Origin: Nautilus pompilius
Taxonomy: Eukaryota > Mollusca > Cephalopoda > Nautilida > Nautilidae
DNA: 64,000 nucleotides
Direction: 5' to 3'
Assembly (NCBI GenBank): GCA_018389105.1
Contig: JACATO010000307.1
Span: forward strand, 1,575,001-1,639,000
Under the pieces are notes generated by a model that searched no databases, had not been told where the DNA came from, and saw nothing but the letters and a program-made list of their open reading frames with translations. A program made the translations under genes and the position numbers. Below, in pieces: positions 24,070-36,439 of the stretch (the first letter of the stretch is position 1; each line of letters opens with the position of its first letter).

Positions 24070-24999
24070 GGAATTGGTTATTTCCTGCCAGCTTTTCTCA
24101 ACGGCCTGCCAGAACTGAGAATTGGTCTTGGTTGAGATTCTTGTGTTTGGCCACTTTCGCCTTCAGCTGCTTCCAGGCATTTTTGATTTGGTTGAGATCC
24201 GGATTTTGGGGTGGCCAGCGCATGATATCCATTCCTAGTTAGGTGGTGAGGGAAGTGACGACTCTGCGGGTGTGGATCGGGGGCATTGTCATGCTGGAAG
24301 ATGGCGGTGACTGGTTTGTTCTCGTCGATGTAGTCAACGACGACATCCCTCAGTAAATTGCAGTAGGTCTGGGCGGTCACTCTGCCCCTGATCAACTTGA
24401 AAGGGCCTGGTCCTGCCGCACTCAAACACCCCCAGACCATCAATGATTCTCCTCTGGCTTGTATCGTCGGTCGGGTGCACTTTATATTGTATTTTTCACC
24501 ATGGTAACATCGAACATATACCGGCCAGCACTGTGAATGCGCATGATCATTGTTTCGTCAGAAAAGAGAACTCTAGCCTATTGAACTTTGGTCCAGTCTT
24601 TGTGTGCTTGAGCCCATGCTATGCGGATGCACCTCGTGTTACTGATCAATGGTTTTTCTGGGTGATTCACCCAAAGAGATTCCCCTCGCATAGATGACAT
24701 TGAATAGTGCGACTGGAGACATTCACTCCACTCAGCGAGGCTTGAATGGCCGTTGATGTCAGGAAACGATTGGCCCTGGATTTGCGACAAATTAGTCGAT
24801 CCATTTTGTTGTCACATTTTGGCGGTCTTCCAATTCGCATTTTTGGTTTTATGTTTCTGGTCTCCTTGTACTGCTTCAGAATGTGGTTTACGGTATTTTT
24901 TTGGCAACTGACTCGATCGGCTATCTCCCAACAAGACAGATTTTCTTGGTGGTGCTTACTATCAAGTCTCTCATTTCAGACGATGTTGTCTTGCCAGGC
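24070..24999 (-). pseudogene. Tc1-like transposase pseudogene
   Basis: The start reads MPGKTTSSEMRDLIV (about 24955-24999). A frameshift leads to CWEIADRVSCQKNTVNHIL (first helix-turn-helix), IGRPPKCDN (GRPR hinge) and VNVSSRTIQCHL (second helix-turn-helix). The open frame from 24443 begins MMVWGCLSAAGPGPF (GSVMVWGCFS motif), then FQHDNAPDPH with the second catalytic Asp. On the frames beyond it Q.PDLNQIKNAW-like sequence is visible, where the catalytic Glu position of DD34E appears as Lys. Several stops and frameshifts make it inactive. Usual length is about 340 residues. Confidence 0.85.
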
Positions 25000-25100
25000 A
25001 TGGTGCAAAAATGATCTTAAATGGTCTTAGATGATGTGGTTCTATTCATTTGATCCTTTAAAAATGAATATATTGAGGGCAATAAATGTATGCACAGATT

Positions 25101-25130
25101 TTGTTCACTGTCCCAAACTCTTTTTGTTGC
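25101..25130 (-). repeat. inner direct repeat, right end of Tc1
   Basis: Reverse-complement counterpart of 23900-23926, again about 200 bases inward from the terminus. Confidence 0.8.
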
Positions 25131-25333
25131 GGTACAAATTTGATTATGTTAATTCAAATATTTTATCCAGACAATAGATACACATATGACATTTGTTGTT
25201 TTTACGCATTGTAAAGGCATGTTTTATACAACTTATGGACAATAGGATGGCTATCTGTATGCAAATTTAAAAACAGGAGAGCTCAAATAACAATTTCACA
25301 GCAAGTGTCCCAACTCTCTTGTCCAGCACTGTA

Positions 25334-26129
25334 AATATGATACTTAGATATTTACTTTTTTCTTTACTTTTAAATATTTCTTTTAAAATTTCAAATAATC
25401 ACAACAAATTCTCATCTATTTTTTTCCTGATACTAATGTTTTACTATGCCATAAAATTCCTTCAAACTTTCTTAAAAATATTATTGCCTTAGGGAAGATT
25501 TATTTGTTGGTAAATAATCAAAATCACATATATTTACGTATGACTTTATACTTTTTTTATTAAAGCTATAAATAACAATACCATACCATACCACATGTAG
25601 TGCTTCCTGGGTTTTTCACATTTATAATGCAATCTCTAAGGTATGTGTATTGATCTTGATTACACATGTATTGTGTTTTTTGTTCGTAGCAAGCTATTGA
25701 TTGTTCATTTGGATGTACAAATTCTTTCATTTATGAATTAATGGTTCAGAGACTTAGTTGTAGTTTCAATAATCAAATAAATGGTCGCAGCTACTAAGAA
25801 AAGGATTTATTGGTCTTTTAGACCTTTGCTTCATTACAATATGTCCATACCATTAGTTTATTAGCTAATAGAAAACTTCCAGATTTAATAGTAAACAGTT
25901 TTATGACAGTATCATGCAAAGTTCATTTAGCTTGTACATATAGCCCAAGCGTGAGCTAGTGTAGAAATGTATTGCATGTGCTTAAGCTGTTGTATTACTA
26001 ATAACAATGAAAACATATAGATTGTAATTTTGTGAATAGAAAAATGTAATTTTTTCTGTGATACAACAGAATCTGGTACTCTTCCTGTTATTGAGATATT
26101 TTAATTTCTCTATATACAAAATTTACTAT
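25334..26129. other. AT-rich spacer, nothing identified
   Basis: No gene or repeat domain was recognised. Confidence 0.5.
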
Positions 26130-28040
26130 TACAGTAAACCCTTGATTAAACAGACCAAGAACCAATGGACCTTGGAATGCAGTCAAGACAAATTCAAATT
26201 GTCTTGACTCTTCTAGAATCTTCTAGACCAGCTTCTGGTCAACACATACACTGTAGATACATGTGACATACCCATGTGCCCAGACTTGACCTTTGACTGA
26301 CCTGGTTTCTTTACAGAGGCTCTCGCAGAAACATTGCTATTTTTTGTGCCATTCCGTCTCTTGTTTGTGCAAAAAAAACCCAGGTTTGACTTCCTTTCTC
26401 ACATACATTGTGTATTTATGATAGCTATCATGGGTTCTAATGGTAGTGAAAAAAGAAAGTATGTAAATCTAAGCTTAAATCAGAAATACGAATTTATGGA
26501 GAAGCTTAATTAAGTCTGGTGCCCACATGTGACTAGTATAGTATTAAGGAGCAAATTCTTTTGGATATAAGAAAAAGCAAAGAAAAGCCTCAGACAATTT
26601 GCTTGAAAGTTCAATGTTGGTGCAACAAGTGGATCGACTGTTGGTGGTAGGAAGCGTATGAAAGTTGCTAGCAATAAGCAACTGAACGATGCTGTTGATA
26701 AATGGTTCATGCAGCAGTGTTCACATAGGATCAACATTTGTGTGTAGAATGTATGCTGCAGCAAATAAGCTTGCAGAATGTATGAATTACTTTTAGCGTT
26801 AGCATTGGTCAGTTATGGTGTTTCCGTAAATGCTATGGCATGACCAATAGGAAAATCCATGGTGAATCTTTGTGCTGCAACAGAGAGCCATTTAGAAAAC
26901 TCTTTAATGATGTCATGAAAAAAAGAGGATTTGTAGTGATGAAAATGATTTGTTTTGGAATTCCCTACCTGAAAATACACAGACCTATAAGCACACATTC
27001 CACTCCTGGCTGCAAAATTAGTAAGGAAATTATATCAGCTTAACTTTGCACCAATTGTGATGACCCATCAGTATAAGTCTGTGGTTTTTTTTGGAAGTCA
27101 CACAAATCATGTGTTCTAAATGATATCAGGAATGAGTTTCCTGTCCTTTACTATTCGTCCAAGAATGCGTGGTTCACCATGGAGATTTTCTCTGATTGAT
27201 TTTTAAATTATTTTGTACCTGTGGTGTGCAGCTACTAAACTGAAGTATTCAAGATTGCTCCCAAGGATGTGAAGACAGTCCTACTATTGGGTAATTCATC
27301 TTCACATTCCAACTTGGAGAAGGTGCTTGGCCGTGATGGCAAGTTTAAGTGCTTGGCATTGCCAACTAACACCATCTCTTGGATCCAACCATGGATCAAG
27401 GCATAATTTTTGCCTGCAAAAGGCTTTATAAGAAGTTACTGGATAAAGTGATGGTGATTTTGGAGGAAGAACAAGCCATAGAGGAGCTTACAAGAGACAA
27501 GAGGACATTGTAGAACATCAAGAATTATAATCTCATTTCTACAATTTTTAACTATGCAGCTGCCTGGAAGGACTTGCAGATAAGGATGCTAAGTCTGATT
27601 TTGAGGGTTTTGAGCCAGGAGAGAACCACCGAATTATATTGAAGACTGGAGAAAATGCTGCTACTAAGGATGTTACTCCCTGGCTTGAAGATGATGAAGT
27701 TGATTGTGGGTACCACCAATTTACTGAGGAGGAGATTGCAAATGTTTTGTCTTGTGAAACTCATGAAGAAAGTGATGGCAAGTGTGATGATGAACCTTTA
27801 CAGGTTAAGTTCAAAATGTCCTTTTATGCGATTCCTTGAGCAATAGCATTAATTTCATTGATAGCTCATCTGACATTGATGTGCAACCTTATAATGGGCA
27901 TTTAAGAGCCTTAAGTAAAATCATAAGGAAGCAGCACCAAAAGAAAACCCAGCTAAAGCTCTCCTCTTCAAACTTGTTGCCAAAAACTTTAAATTCTATT
28001 TTACCAAAAAGAGAAAATATTAGTTTTCTTTCTTAATACA
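26130..28040 (+). mobile_element. Tigger (pogo-like) DNA transposon relic
   Basis: The left end TACAGTAAACCCTTGATTAA begins with the TA target and the CAGT(N)CCC style of Tigger termini. The interior encodes a full-order Tigger transposase (see the next entry). The right terminal repeat was not identified with confidence, so the end coordinate marks the end of coding similarity only. Confidence 0.82.
26440..27850 (+). pseudogene. Tigger-type transposase pseudogene (CENPB and DDE domains)
   Basis: In order on the plus strand: RKRMKVASNKQLNDAVDKWF followed by MQQCSHR (26655-26725, the second CENPB-type DNA-binding part). Next GQLWCFRKCYGMTNRKIHGE (about 26805-26865, like GWLWRFCKRHGI). Then CDENDLFWNSLPENTQ (26935-26985, like the CDETGL catalytic Asp block). 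PVLYYSSKNAWFTMEIF follows (27140-27190), then ALPTNTISWIQP and MDQGIIFACKRLYKKLLDK (27355-27445, the LPPNTTSLIQPMDQG block). KNYNLISTIFNYAAAWKDL (27520-27575) and an acidic C-terminal tail extend to 27838. The open frame 27639-27839 is only this tail. At least five stops or frameshifts separate the pieces. Confidence 0.88.
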
Positions 28041-31000
28041 TAAAATTCACTATTATTTTTGTTTTTTAGTTTCAACAATTAGACTACTTGGTAATGAGAA
28101 AGGCTAGAGACTGTTCACTGTGGAAATGTTCTTGGCTAGTTTCTGCATGAAGATAGTTTATCTTGTTCTGTTTGCTCTTAAGGCAGGTTGTTGAAAGGGT
28201 TAAAATATGCAATAAATACTTAGTACCATCTTTTAAAACTGGAAATATCTTGCATTAACAAAATGAAATTAAATGTAATGTGGTGGCGGAAAAAAAAGCA
28301 AGGAATGAACTTTGTGGCCCAAATGTTTAATCCTTAAATCAACCAAACTATGAATCATAAAGTTTACTTGTAACTTAAAAGAAATATTTATAAAATAAAG
28401 ATTATACAACCACTGTTTAGAAGAGAATAAAAGGATATCACCATGAAAGATAAACTTTTACTCTTGTACATTACAAGTGATTTTTAAAAAATTATAACAA
28501 TATTTGTTACTGATAATTATAGTTTTGGTTACCTTTTTAAAAATGAAAACAATTTTTATTAACATTTGTTTTCCATAAATTTTGGATTTCTCGTGATTTT
28601 TAATTTAAATACATATAATTTTTTCTAACCATATAAAGCAGTGTTTGGTGCTTAGAGATGGATGGATGGCACACTTACATTTTAAATACAAATCATTTCA
28701 TTTAGTTGTATTAGAAATGGCTTTGCATCTACCATTATGAAATTAGAATTTTAAAATTATTTAATTTTATTGTTTTAAGTAAAGAAAAACATCAACAAGC
28801 AAGGTTTCAGATATTTAGTAGTTACAATGTTAGTATTTAAAAAATTATATCATATTGATGCCATAATTCTGAACTCAACTCTAACGTACTAATAACCTCA
28901 GCAGTGCTGTTTTTTCAAGACCTGCCAGTTGAATGGAGGGGGCTCCCAAGAATTTGTGGTGGCACTGTGTCTCTCCAATCTGTTTCACTTGTCTTTTTCT
29001 CTGACCACTTGTTGTAATTTGTCCTATTATCTAACCCAGCACCATTTTATTTGTTTGACTTTTTTAATGATATCCTGAACTCTGATTTGCTTCATCAGTA
29101 CCATGCAAGCATTTCATGCTGATGGTAATGTGCATGCAACCATATGCATTAATAATAAATATATAAAATTATCTAATATTTTATTAGTGTATCAACAATC
29201 CTGGCCAGTGTATATGCCACATTTTATGATATTATAATAAGCATAAGAAAATAATTGCAAAGATTTTAATGACAACAAAATCTTTACTGACAGTCTGACA
29301 TGCCAAAAGTTGATGCGTATTATGAATAAGCTGTTTGCATGCTTTGTTACTGCTAACAGGAGCTGAATTTATCAGGTTTTTGCTTCACTTCATTCAATTA
29401 AAAAGTCCCTACTTTTAATGGCGCATGAAGGATAGGTTGTTTGATTTATACACAACTCCTGTGGTCTCACTACCTCAGCCAGTCAAATATGTTAGCCATT
29501 ATAGCATCAATCTTCTATGCTTGAGACTATTTTCAATACAAACAACTTCATTTCTAAAGAAACAATTTCCTACACTTGACCTGCACTTAAAAAAAAAAAA
29601 AACAAAATTATTTTTATGCAGATTTCTGCTTGTAATAGTCTTCCTGGTATTTCCTCATAAATGCATTTTAGTAAAAGTACTAAAAATTGTGATAAGGTAA
29701 TAATAGGAGTCATCTCTGAATTTTCCTTTTCTGTTAATAAATACAACAAATGGAAATCAAAACAAAACTTCAATTGAGAGTTTAAGAAGGTGCACTGCAC
29801 TTTATTAAGTTGCCAAGTTTCAAGTCACTATCAATTTTTAAAGGCATTATGAAAGTTACAAATATTCTACCCTGTATTAGTTTAGAAATATTTTTAATAT
29901 GTTTCAATTTTTTTGTTGTTAATATCACCTTAGAAATTATTAACAATTTTAAAATGTATGCTACTGAAGGTGCAAGCCTTACTTTGCTTATATTTCAAGA
30001 AGTGATTTCTGCACAGGAAACACATCTATCTCCAAAATTATTGATATTTTTCTTCAACTTCAGTTTTCATTGTTTTTTTAAATTTATAGGATTTAGTTCT
30101 ACATTATAATAACCGCATATTTCAAAACAAGAAATGTACACGAGATATGTTCTTTAATAGAATTTATAACATTTTATGCATTATGTATTTGTCAGTATCT
30201 TTTGTACAGTGATTCATGATATATTTTTTCTTTTCATATTTACTTTCCATCTTCCAAAATTTTTAAAAAATGTATAATACTACTAATAATAATAATGATA
30301 AACTTAAAATAAACATTATAGAATGTAACAAAACTTTGTTTAATCAAAAAATTATGAAAGCATTTTTTGTAATTACTTTGTTATCAAACAAAGAACTTAC
30401 CTGTTGTGCTTTTTTATGTATCCTTGTATCTGCTAGATATTTTCTGTATGTGTGTGTGTTTTTTAAAAATATTTATTCACATTCTTTCTTACTAACCTTG
30501 CAATATTTTACAGAAAACAACTTGTAATCTGTTCAGATGCTTTGTCTAATATTGTCTTGCTTTTTGATAAGTACATACAAATATATATTAAAGAATACCG
30601 AAGAAAATTTTTAAAAAAACATACTAGTTATAGATACTTTAAATTAATTTCCTGTTGGAAAACTTCTACTACAATGTAAATAATAATTGATATTAAATAT
30701 CAGATTAATTCAGAATTGTTTACTCAATAAACGAATATTAGCTGCTCTTTATAAGACTACAGTAATTTTTTTTTAATGGTTTTGTTTTGTTATTTCAGAA
30801 AATATCATTTTTAATTTCTTGCCTTTTTAAGATTCTTCTTTTAATTTCTATTAAAGTATTTAATGTTATAGAATAAGAAAATTGCACAGAATCTTATATT
30901 TAAACTCATTTAAATAAAAGTTTTTATTTCAGCCTTCCAGAGTCTGTCATTGTCAGGATTAATATTTAAATAAAATCTCAATATAATTTTTTTAATTTCT

Positions 31001-31746
31001 ATATTTATATATATATTATTACTGTTGACAATGAGACTCTTTTTGATCAGATAAAAATATTAAAATTTTATTTTGCAATTTAGTCACTTCTTATTGACTA
31101 GCCATCCAATGATACTTTTTCCATTAGGATTAATTATATTGACTTTCTTTGTTGTAATTTTTTTCTTTATCTAATTTTTTTTTTCAGATTCTTAATATTC
31201 TTTATTATAATAATATGACCTCTGTCATCACTTGCTATGGAAGAATAAACATTAATCCCATTTTAAAGCCAGGGAAAATGACCATTAAACAACAAAAATC
31301 AATTTTAAAATTGTTAAATCATAATGATTTGTGTTTATCTGACATTCCAATGGAATTGAAACAATGTCAGAATGAAGTAATCCTTAAAGATTATGGATGT
31401 GACAGATTTTCAAAGAATAAGCATAACTTCTAAATAGTCATACTGATATGGAATGCTGATTTCCCTGAGACACATTTAATTTATAATCAGAGAGTTGATA
31501 GATTAGGAACCTTTAAGTATATGAACATTTGCTAGTTTGTTTTTTTTTTATATTTCTATGCAGAATAAAATAATATATGTGAAACAGGATTGTCTAATAT
31601 TTTTGTTGTAGAAAATTCATTTAATTATTAACAATACATCTTTGTGACAACTTTCAAAACATATAGTAGTCACTTGCAACATTCACAATATTTTTTGTGT
31701 AATTATTTTGCTCTTTCCTATAATTCTTCTGCCAATTTCATATGCT
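28041..31746. other. intron-like AT-rich DNA, nothing identified
   Basis: About 3.7 kb without a recognisable domain. Reading frames up to 99 codons exist but are AT-driven and lysine/phenylalanine-rich. A block at 28900-29080 is slightly richer in G+C and may be an old repeat, but no family was recognised. Confidence 0.5.
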
Positions 31747-32895
31747 GGCTGGACACTTTATTAGCATATATACATAATAATGTATTACCTACCTTTTGCC
31801 TGAATAACAGCCATGATATAGCATGGCTTGGAATCCACAATGTGCTGGAAAATGACTTGATAGATAATTCCTCATCCACTTATTAATTTTGTATTCAGGT
31901 TATGAAGTGAGGTAGACGGTGGATTTTGATGGCCAATGCATCTTTCAAATTCATTTTACAGATGTTCAATTAGATTAAGATACAAGGATTGATGAAAGAT
32001 GCCTGAAATATGTCATGTCCTTCAAAAACATGATAGCACACTGTGGGTGTGGTGGATGGGAGCATTGCCTTCTTAGTAGCCTTCTCCATTAGGGCACACA
32101 CATGAAGCCACCCTGAATACACCTGATCAGAAATTATGCTGGGTAAGCTTTGACATTCATTATGCCTTTTAAAGGAAGGATGTGCCAGTAAAACATGTCT
32201 TAAACCCTGACTTCACTACCAGAAACCTGATCCCACACAAATGGCTTGTGTGGTTTGTGTGGCTTTCTCTAAATCTGTCTTCTTTCATCTATGCAAAAAA
32301 GGGTGAAGCATGACTTGCAAGACCATATCCCTTCTTTATAGTTCTCTTTTAGTCCAATGTCTGTGCTCTTTACACTACATCAGGTGCCTTCTCATGTTGG
32401 TAATTATGATCTGTTTATACAACTACCATTTCCCATTCATTGCATTGTTCTTAATACCACTGGAGATATGTGTGGATTTCCTTGCATTGAATGTCTCTGT
32501 CAATTTGTCTGTTTGATGATTGTTAGCCTTTTCTATCTCTCCCTCTTACTGGTAATTTGTGCTTACAGCCACAGTTTTGCCTTACAGCAGACATTTCCTT
32601 CACCTTTAGCCAGTACTGATCAACTCAAATGACATTACTTGGAGGAGACCACCACTGAATTTATCCTGACCACTGTGGCATCTGCTAGGCATACACCAAT
32701 TATCATGCTTTTTGCAAAGGCTGTAATGTCTTTGCCTTTCCCAGTATCTATAGACTGATTGCAAATGTGCCTGTCTAAGTCATATATAGTTCTGTACGGA
32801 TCTCCTTTCACATCATGTGGTCAACCTAATTTGTATTTGTAGCTCAGGTCAAGCTCAGGTCTGAAAGGGTGCATAGGTCTTAATAAAGTGACCAA
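31747..32895 (-). mobile_element. DNA transposon relic with CACTTTATTA-type ends (copy 2)
   Basis: The left end reads GGACACTTTATTAGCATATA and the right end AATAAAGTGACCA, an inverted pair. It aligns block by block with the two outer parts of 7821-11010 but lacks the 2-kb interruption found there, so it shows the pre-insertion structure (about 1.15 kb). The block beginning GCCTGAATAACAGCCATGAT...CATGG.TTGGAATCCACAA resembles the start of fish Tc1-like elements with similar ends. No intact reading frame remains on either strand. Confidence 0.75.
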
Positions 32896-34837
32896 CCAAT
32901 GTATATAATTATAATAATAGTAATAATAAAATGACTATCAACTTACTCAAAATAAGTAACCTGTTAAAAAGTTGAGTTTTTTCTGTTTTATATTGAAAAT
33001 AAAATTATGTACTTTGTATATGCAAGCTAATGTATAACTTTTTCCTTTCTAATCCACTTTAGGGATAACTTTTAAAAATGTATAAATTGATAAACAAAAC
33101 TATTTTTATATATACCTCAGTGTATGAAGGAAGAAAGTACTACCAAATTACTGGTAGTTCTTAGCAGTAAAAATCATTTAATTACATTTGGTGATCATTT
33201 ACTAATTTGATATTATACAGAGTGATTAGAATGTTGTAATTACTGTAAATCGTGGCTAAAGTAAATTATACTGAAAATGCTCAGGTTTTTAACTGGTCAA
33301 ATATGTTATTTAGTAAAGTCAAAGCATTTGTGGACATGGAAAGTTGAAAAAAACAAGACAGGCAGTTGATGGAAATTTGTAATGTCAACAAATTTGTATT
33401 TATTTTATTTATTTTTGTTCTTTGCTCTAAGAAATTTCTTCAAATAAAGCTTCTGTGAAAAATTCACATTGGCTCAGCATCGTGCAAAGTAGATGAAGTC
33501 AGCCACTACTTAAAAAAAAATTACAAAATATTTTAAAATGATAATTGCATTTTTTCTTTTGTTTTAATTGAGAAGTTGAAAAATCATTTTGTGTTAATAC
33601 TTCTCATTTTTATTAATAGTTTTTAAAGTGTAATATTTTTAAGCTTAATTTGGAAAAATATCATGTCTTTAAAAATATTACAAGCAATTCCCTTATCTTT
33701 CAATTTAGAAAACTTCATCAAATAAATGTTTCTCTGGTTAGGTTTTATAGACATCATTTTAGTTTTATATTAAAATGTGTGAAAGATTGGAACTAGCAAG
33801 AGTGTGTACTATGCCCTAATTTGACATCCTAGAAGAAACTGGTAAAAATAAATCTCCATACTGCATGTGTTATATGACAACTGTAATGTTGTATCAGATA
33901 TATGAAGAGGATCACACTTGTTAATCAGATGTACTTTTAGTAATGCTATTTAGTCTGCTTATGTATAATCAAAAATTCAACTGATTGGTTTTCAATGCTG
34001 TTAACATAATCTTCATTTATAAAATATTTAATGGAAACTTTACAAGGTTACATTTATGGTAAATAATTATAATTTTAATTTAGATATAACCATTTTTTTA
34101 AAAATTAAACAATTAACAGTATAAAGTGTATATTGTTTGCAGAAGAATAGGCTGCTTTCAATTGCTTATGAAACTGTAGGTACCTGGTGTTCTAATAATG
34201 AATTTATAAATTAGTTGATAATTATATTATTTTCTTTCTATTTTTCTTAATTGGAGTGTGATGAAAGAGTATTTGAAATAAAAAAAATGGGTAAAATCAT
34301 TTATTTGAAAATACAAATATTTTTTTTTAAAAGATCATTAATATACCTGCTAATTTTAATTCTTTTAGTTTTTACTGGAATTAATAAAATGTGTTTAGCT
34401 TAAACATGTGATTATAATCTAAACCACAGTTCTATTTCCTTTTGCTCTCTTTTGATTAAGTATTATTTCATGATTATGATTTTTATATATTCAGCATTTT
34501 CACAAGACATTTTACTGAATTTACAACACTTTTTTATATTATACTTTGCAAATTTGTTTTGCCTTTTAAAAAATATGCTGGTCATCATGTGAAACATGTA
34601 CCTTTGAAAAAATGAAATAAAACCATGGTTTCATAATAAGTACCATTTGAATTGGTATTATGTTAATTAATTTAATTATCATTTTTTTATTGCCTTGATT
34701 TGAGAATTTTCAGCAAGCCTGGTAATAATTCACTCTATTTTATTTTACCATAAAATTTCTACTTTTAATTGTTTGTGAAATCTTTAAAAAATGTATCTGA
34801 CTTTTTCTAAACTTTCCATTACTGTCAACACTTAATA
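32896..34837. other. AT-rich spacer, nothing identified
   Basis: No gene, transposon domain or tandem array was recognised. Confidence 0.5.
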
Positions 34838-35065
34838 CAGTGGTTCCCAACCTTTTTTGACTCATGGACCTTTTTCTAATACTCGAAAGACCTGCAACCC
34901 TCTGCTACATTTCCATAATTGAAAAAAAAAATCAAAGAATAAATTTAGCAAAAAGGTCACATAAATAAGAATTTTATTTGAATATATCAACAATTTTGAA
35001 AGAAATTCACCAGGAAAAGACATTTTACACTCATCCTTCAACACATCTTTCTTTCTCAAAATTTG

Positions 35066-35850
35066 GTGACTTAATGTGATACTTGTTGTTGCATCTGGGC
35101 AGCCAGCTTGGAAATTTGCAGCCATGTATTTGCCAAAGCCAACTTCATATCATCTTCAACATTTAGCCTGTTTGCCTTTGTTTTGATGTGAACAAGAGTT
35201 GAAAATCCAGTCTCGCAGAGATAGATGGAGGCAAATGGAAGCAGAACTCGGAAGGCACCAGAACTGACTCAGCGATTTATCATAAAACAGGTCACGTGCT
35301 GGGGAATCATTCTGCAGATCCAAGAATTCATCCTGGACTTCATTGGGAATACTGGCTACATCCAGGGAAGCAGAGAATGGATTTTGTACCAGAGTAGCAG
35401 CTTCTCCTGTGAGCTCAGGTAAGTACTGCTGAAATTCCTTTTCAAGGGATTCAAGGTGCCCAGTAATCTCCTTCAGGATATCATCTATTTCACCTTCAGA
35501 TTCCCCTACCACACTGCAGGGTTTTTCAAACATGGTAATGTTTCCAAGATTTACTTTCCGATGCCAGTTTTTCAGTTTGGATACAAATGCCTGCAGATTG
35601 TTTTGAAATTGAATAATGTGTGTTTCCTTTTCCTGAAATTTCAAGTTCAGCTTATTCAGCTGGTCAAAAATGTCTGCTATGTAAGCAAATCTTTTCATTC
35701 AAGCTTCATCATCAAAACAAGCCATGAAGTCATGTTTCCCTTGCACTTTCAGAAACAACCTGATTTCATCTTTCAGCTCATTTTTTTTTTTGACAACCAG
35801 CGTACAGCAGTATAGAAGAGAAGAACCACTGATCAGAACAGCTGTGTGGT
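35066..35850 (-). pseudogene. hAT transposase C-terminal half (ZBED5/FAM200-like)
   Basis: Minus strand, from high to low coordinate: FYTAVRWLS (about 35790-35820, the HTEVRWLSRG block of this group), ELKDEIRLFLKVQGKHDF, then an uninterrupted 180-codon frame 35698-35156 with MKRFAYIADIFDQLNKLNL. Near its end is the SLRDWIFNS region, corresponding to the dimerisation block (CE.GFS.L). A +1 shift gives RLNVEDDMKLALANTW and KLAAQMQQQVSH then a natural stop near 35066. Residue order matches the second half of ZBED5/FAM200-type proteins, several of which were domesticated in vertebrates. Two frame breaks and one stop make this copy non-functional as a whole. Confidence 0.87.
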
Positions 35851-35856
35851 GTGTCA

Positions 35857-36030
35857 TGTTGGTGCCCAAGTTTGCCTAAAATCGAGCTGGCTAGTGTGCG
35901 TCCAGCCTTGTACCATGCTCTGCCCCAGGCGTCGTGGTCCAAGTCTTTTAGCTGTAGGTCCCAATGGCGTTAGCCAATGGGAGTGCAGCTCAATTGCATC
36001 AGTCCTACTGTGGTAACAGTTCGAGTTCCA
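35857..36030 (+). repeat. GC-rich interspersed repeat, copy B
   Basis: Same order of blocks as 9706-9900: TTGGTGCCCAAG, TGGTCCAAGTCTTTTAG, TTAGCCAATGGGAG and ATTGCATCAG.CCTACTGT. It continues with AACAGTTCGAGTTCCAG (36013-36030), which resembles a Pol III B box, and then TTTCTATAAAGG (36060-36070), which looks like a TATA box. It sits inside the hAT element, replacing the N-terminal half of its transposase. Confidence 0.7.
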
Positions 36031-36439
36031 GCCTTTTTCGGCAGTGTGCATTGTCCGTGTTTCTATAAAGGTGGCAGAGCGACAGGAAGCAGTGGGAGGG
36101 GGAGTTATGCAAGTGTGTTACCACAGAGGCCTGTGAAGCAACCAGGAGTGCCTGCTGTGGGAGACTAGCCTTACACCTTCACCGCTCGGCCTCCCATCAG
36201 TGATACCGGCATATTGGACACAGGGTAATTTGTGTATACTTTTTTCCAGAAAAAAGTGTCTTATAAGCCGACAAATATGGTTCATTATAAACAAAACAAA
36301 TACATAACAGTTTCTTGACATAGTCATATGACAAAAATTGAAACTTCCAGGGTTCTGCGATTCCCCCCCCCCCACCAGAAAACACTTCGTGACCCCCTTA
36401 AGGGTCGCAACCCACTGGTTGGGAACCACTGGTCTAATA

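Larger units (their letters stand above)
23694..25333 (-). mobile_element. Tc1-like transposon with long IR/DR-type ends
   Basis: The element of about 1.64 kb is flanked by TA. Its ends start TACAGTGCCGGACAAAAGAG (left) and, reversed from the right, TACAGTGCTGGACAAGAGAG. Similarity between the two ends extends for about 230-250 bases inward. Each end carries a second, inner copy of the AAAAGAGTTGGGACA motif, at 23900-23926 and 25101-25130. This is the inverted-repeat/direct-repeat layout known from Sleeping Beauty-type Tc1 elements, where transposase binds both outer and inner repeats. The transposase gene lies between them on the minus strand. Confidence 0.93.
34838..36431 (-). mobile_element. 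hAT transposon (ZBED5/FAM200-like), internally rearranged
   Basis: Terminal inverted repeats are CAGTGGTTCCCAACC at the left and GGTTGGGAACCACTG at the right, a classic hAT end. Flanks ACTTAATA and GTCTAATA agree at 5 of 8 positions and are a plausible decayed 8-bp target duplication. The minus strand encodes the C-terminal half of a ZBED5/FAM200/SCAND3-type hAT transposase. The N-terminal half is missing, and a GC-rich segment (about 35857-36180) occupies its place. Confidence 0.9.

Noticed and set aside
27639-27839. Acidic 66-codon open frame as a small host gene
   Set aside because: It lies in order after Tigger transposase blocks and matches the acidic tail of that protein.
34862-35125. 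87-codon minus-strand frame as a separate small protein
   Set aside because: It overlaps, in another frame, the C-terminus of the hAT transposase and the terminal inverted repeat; a shadow frame.
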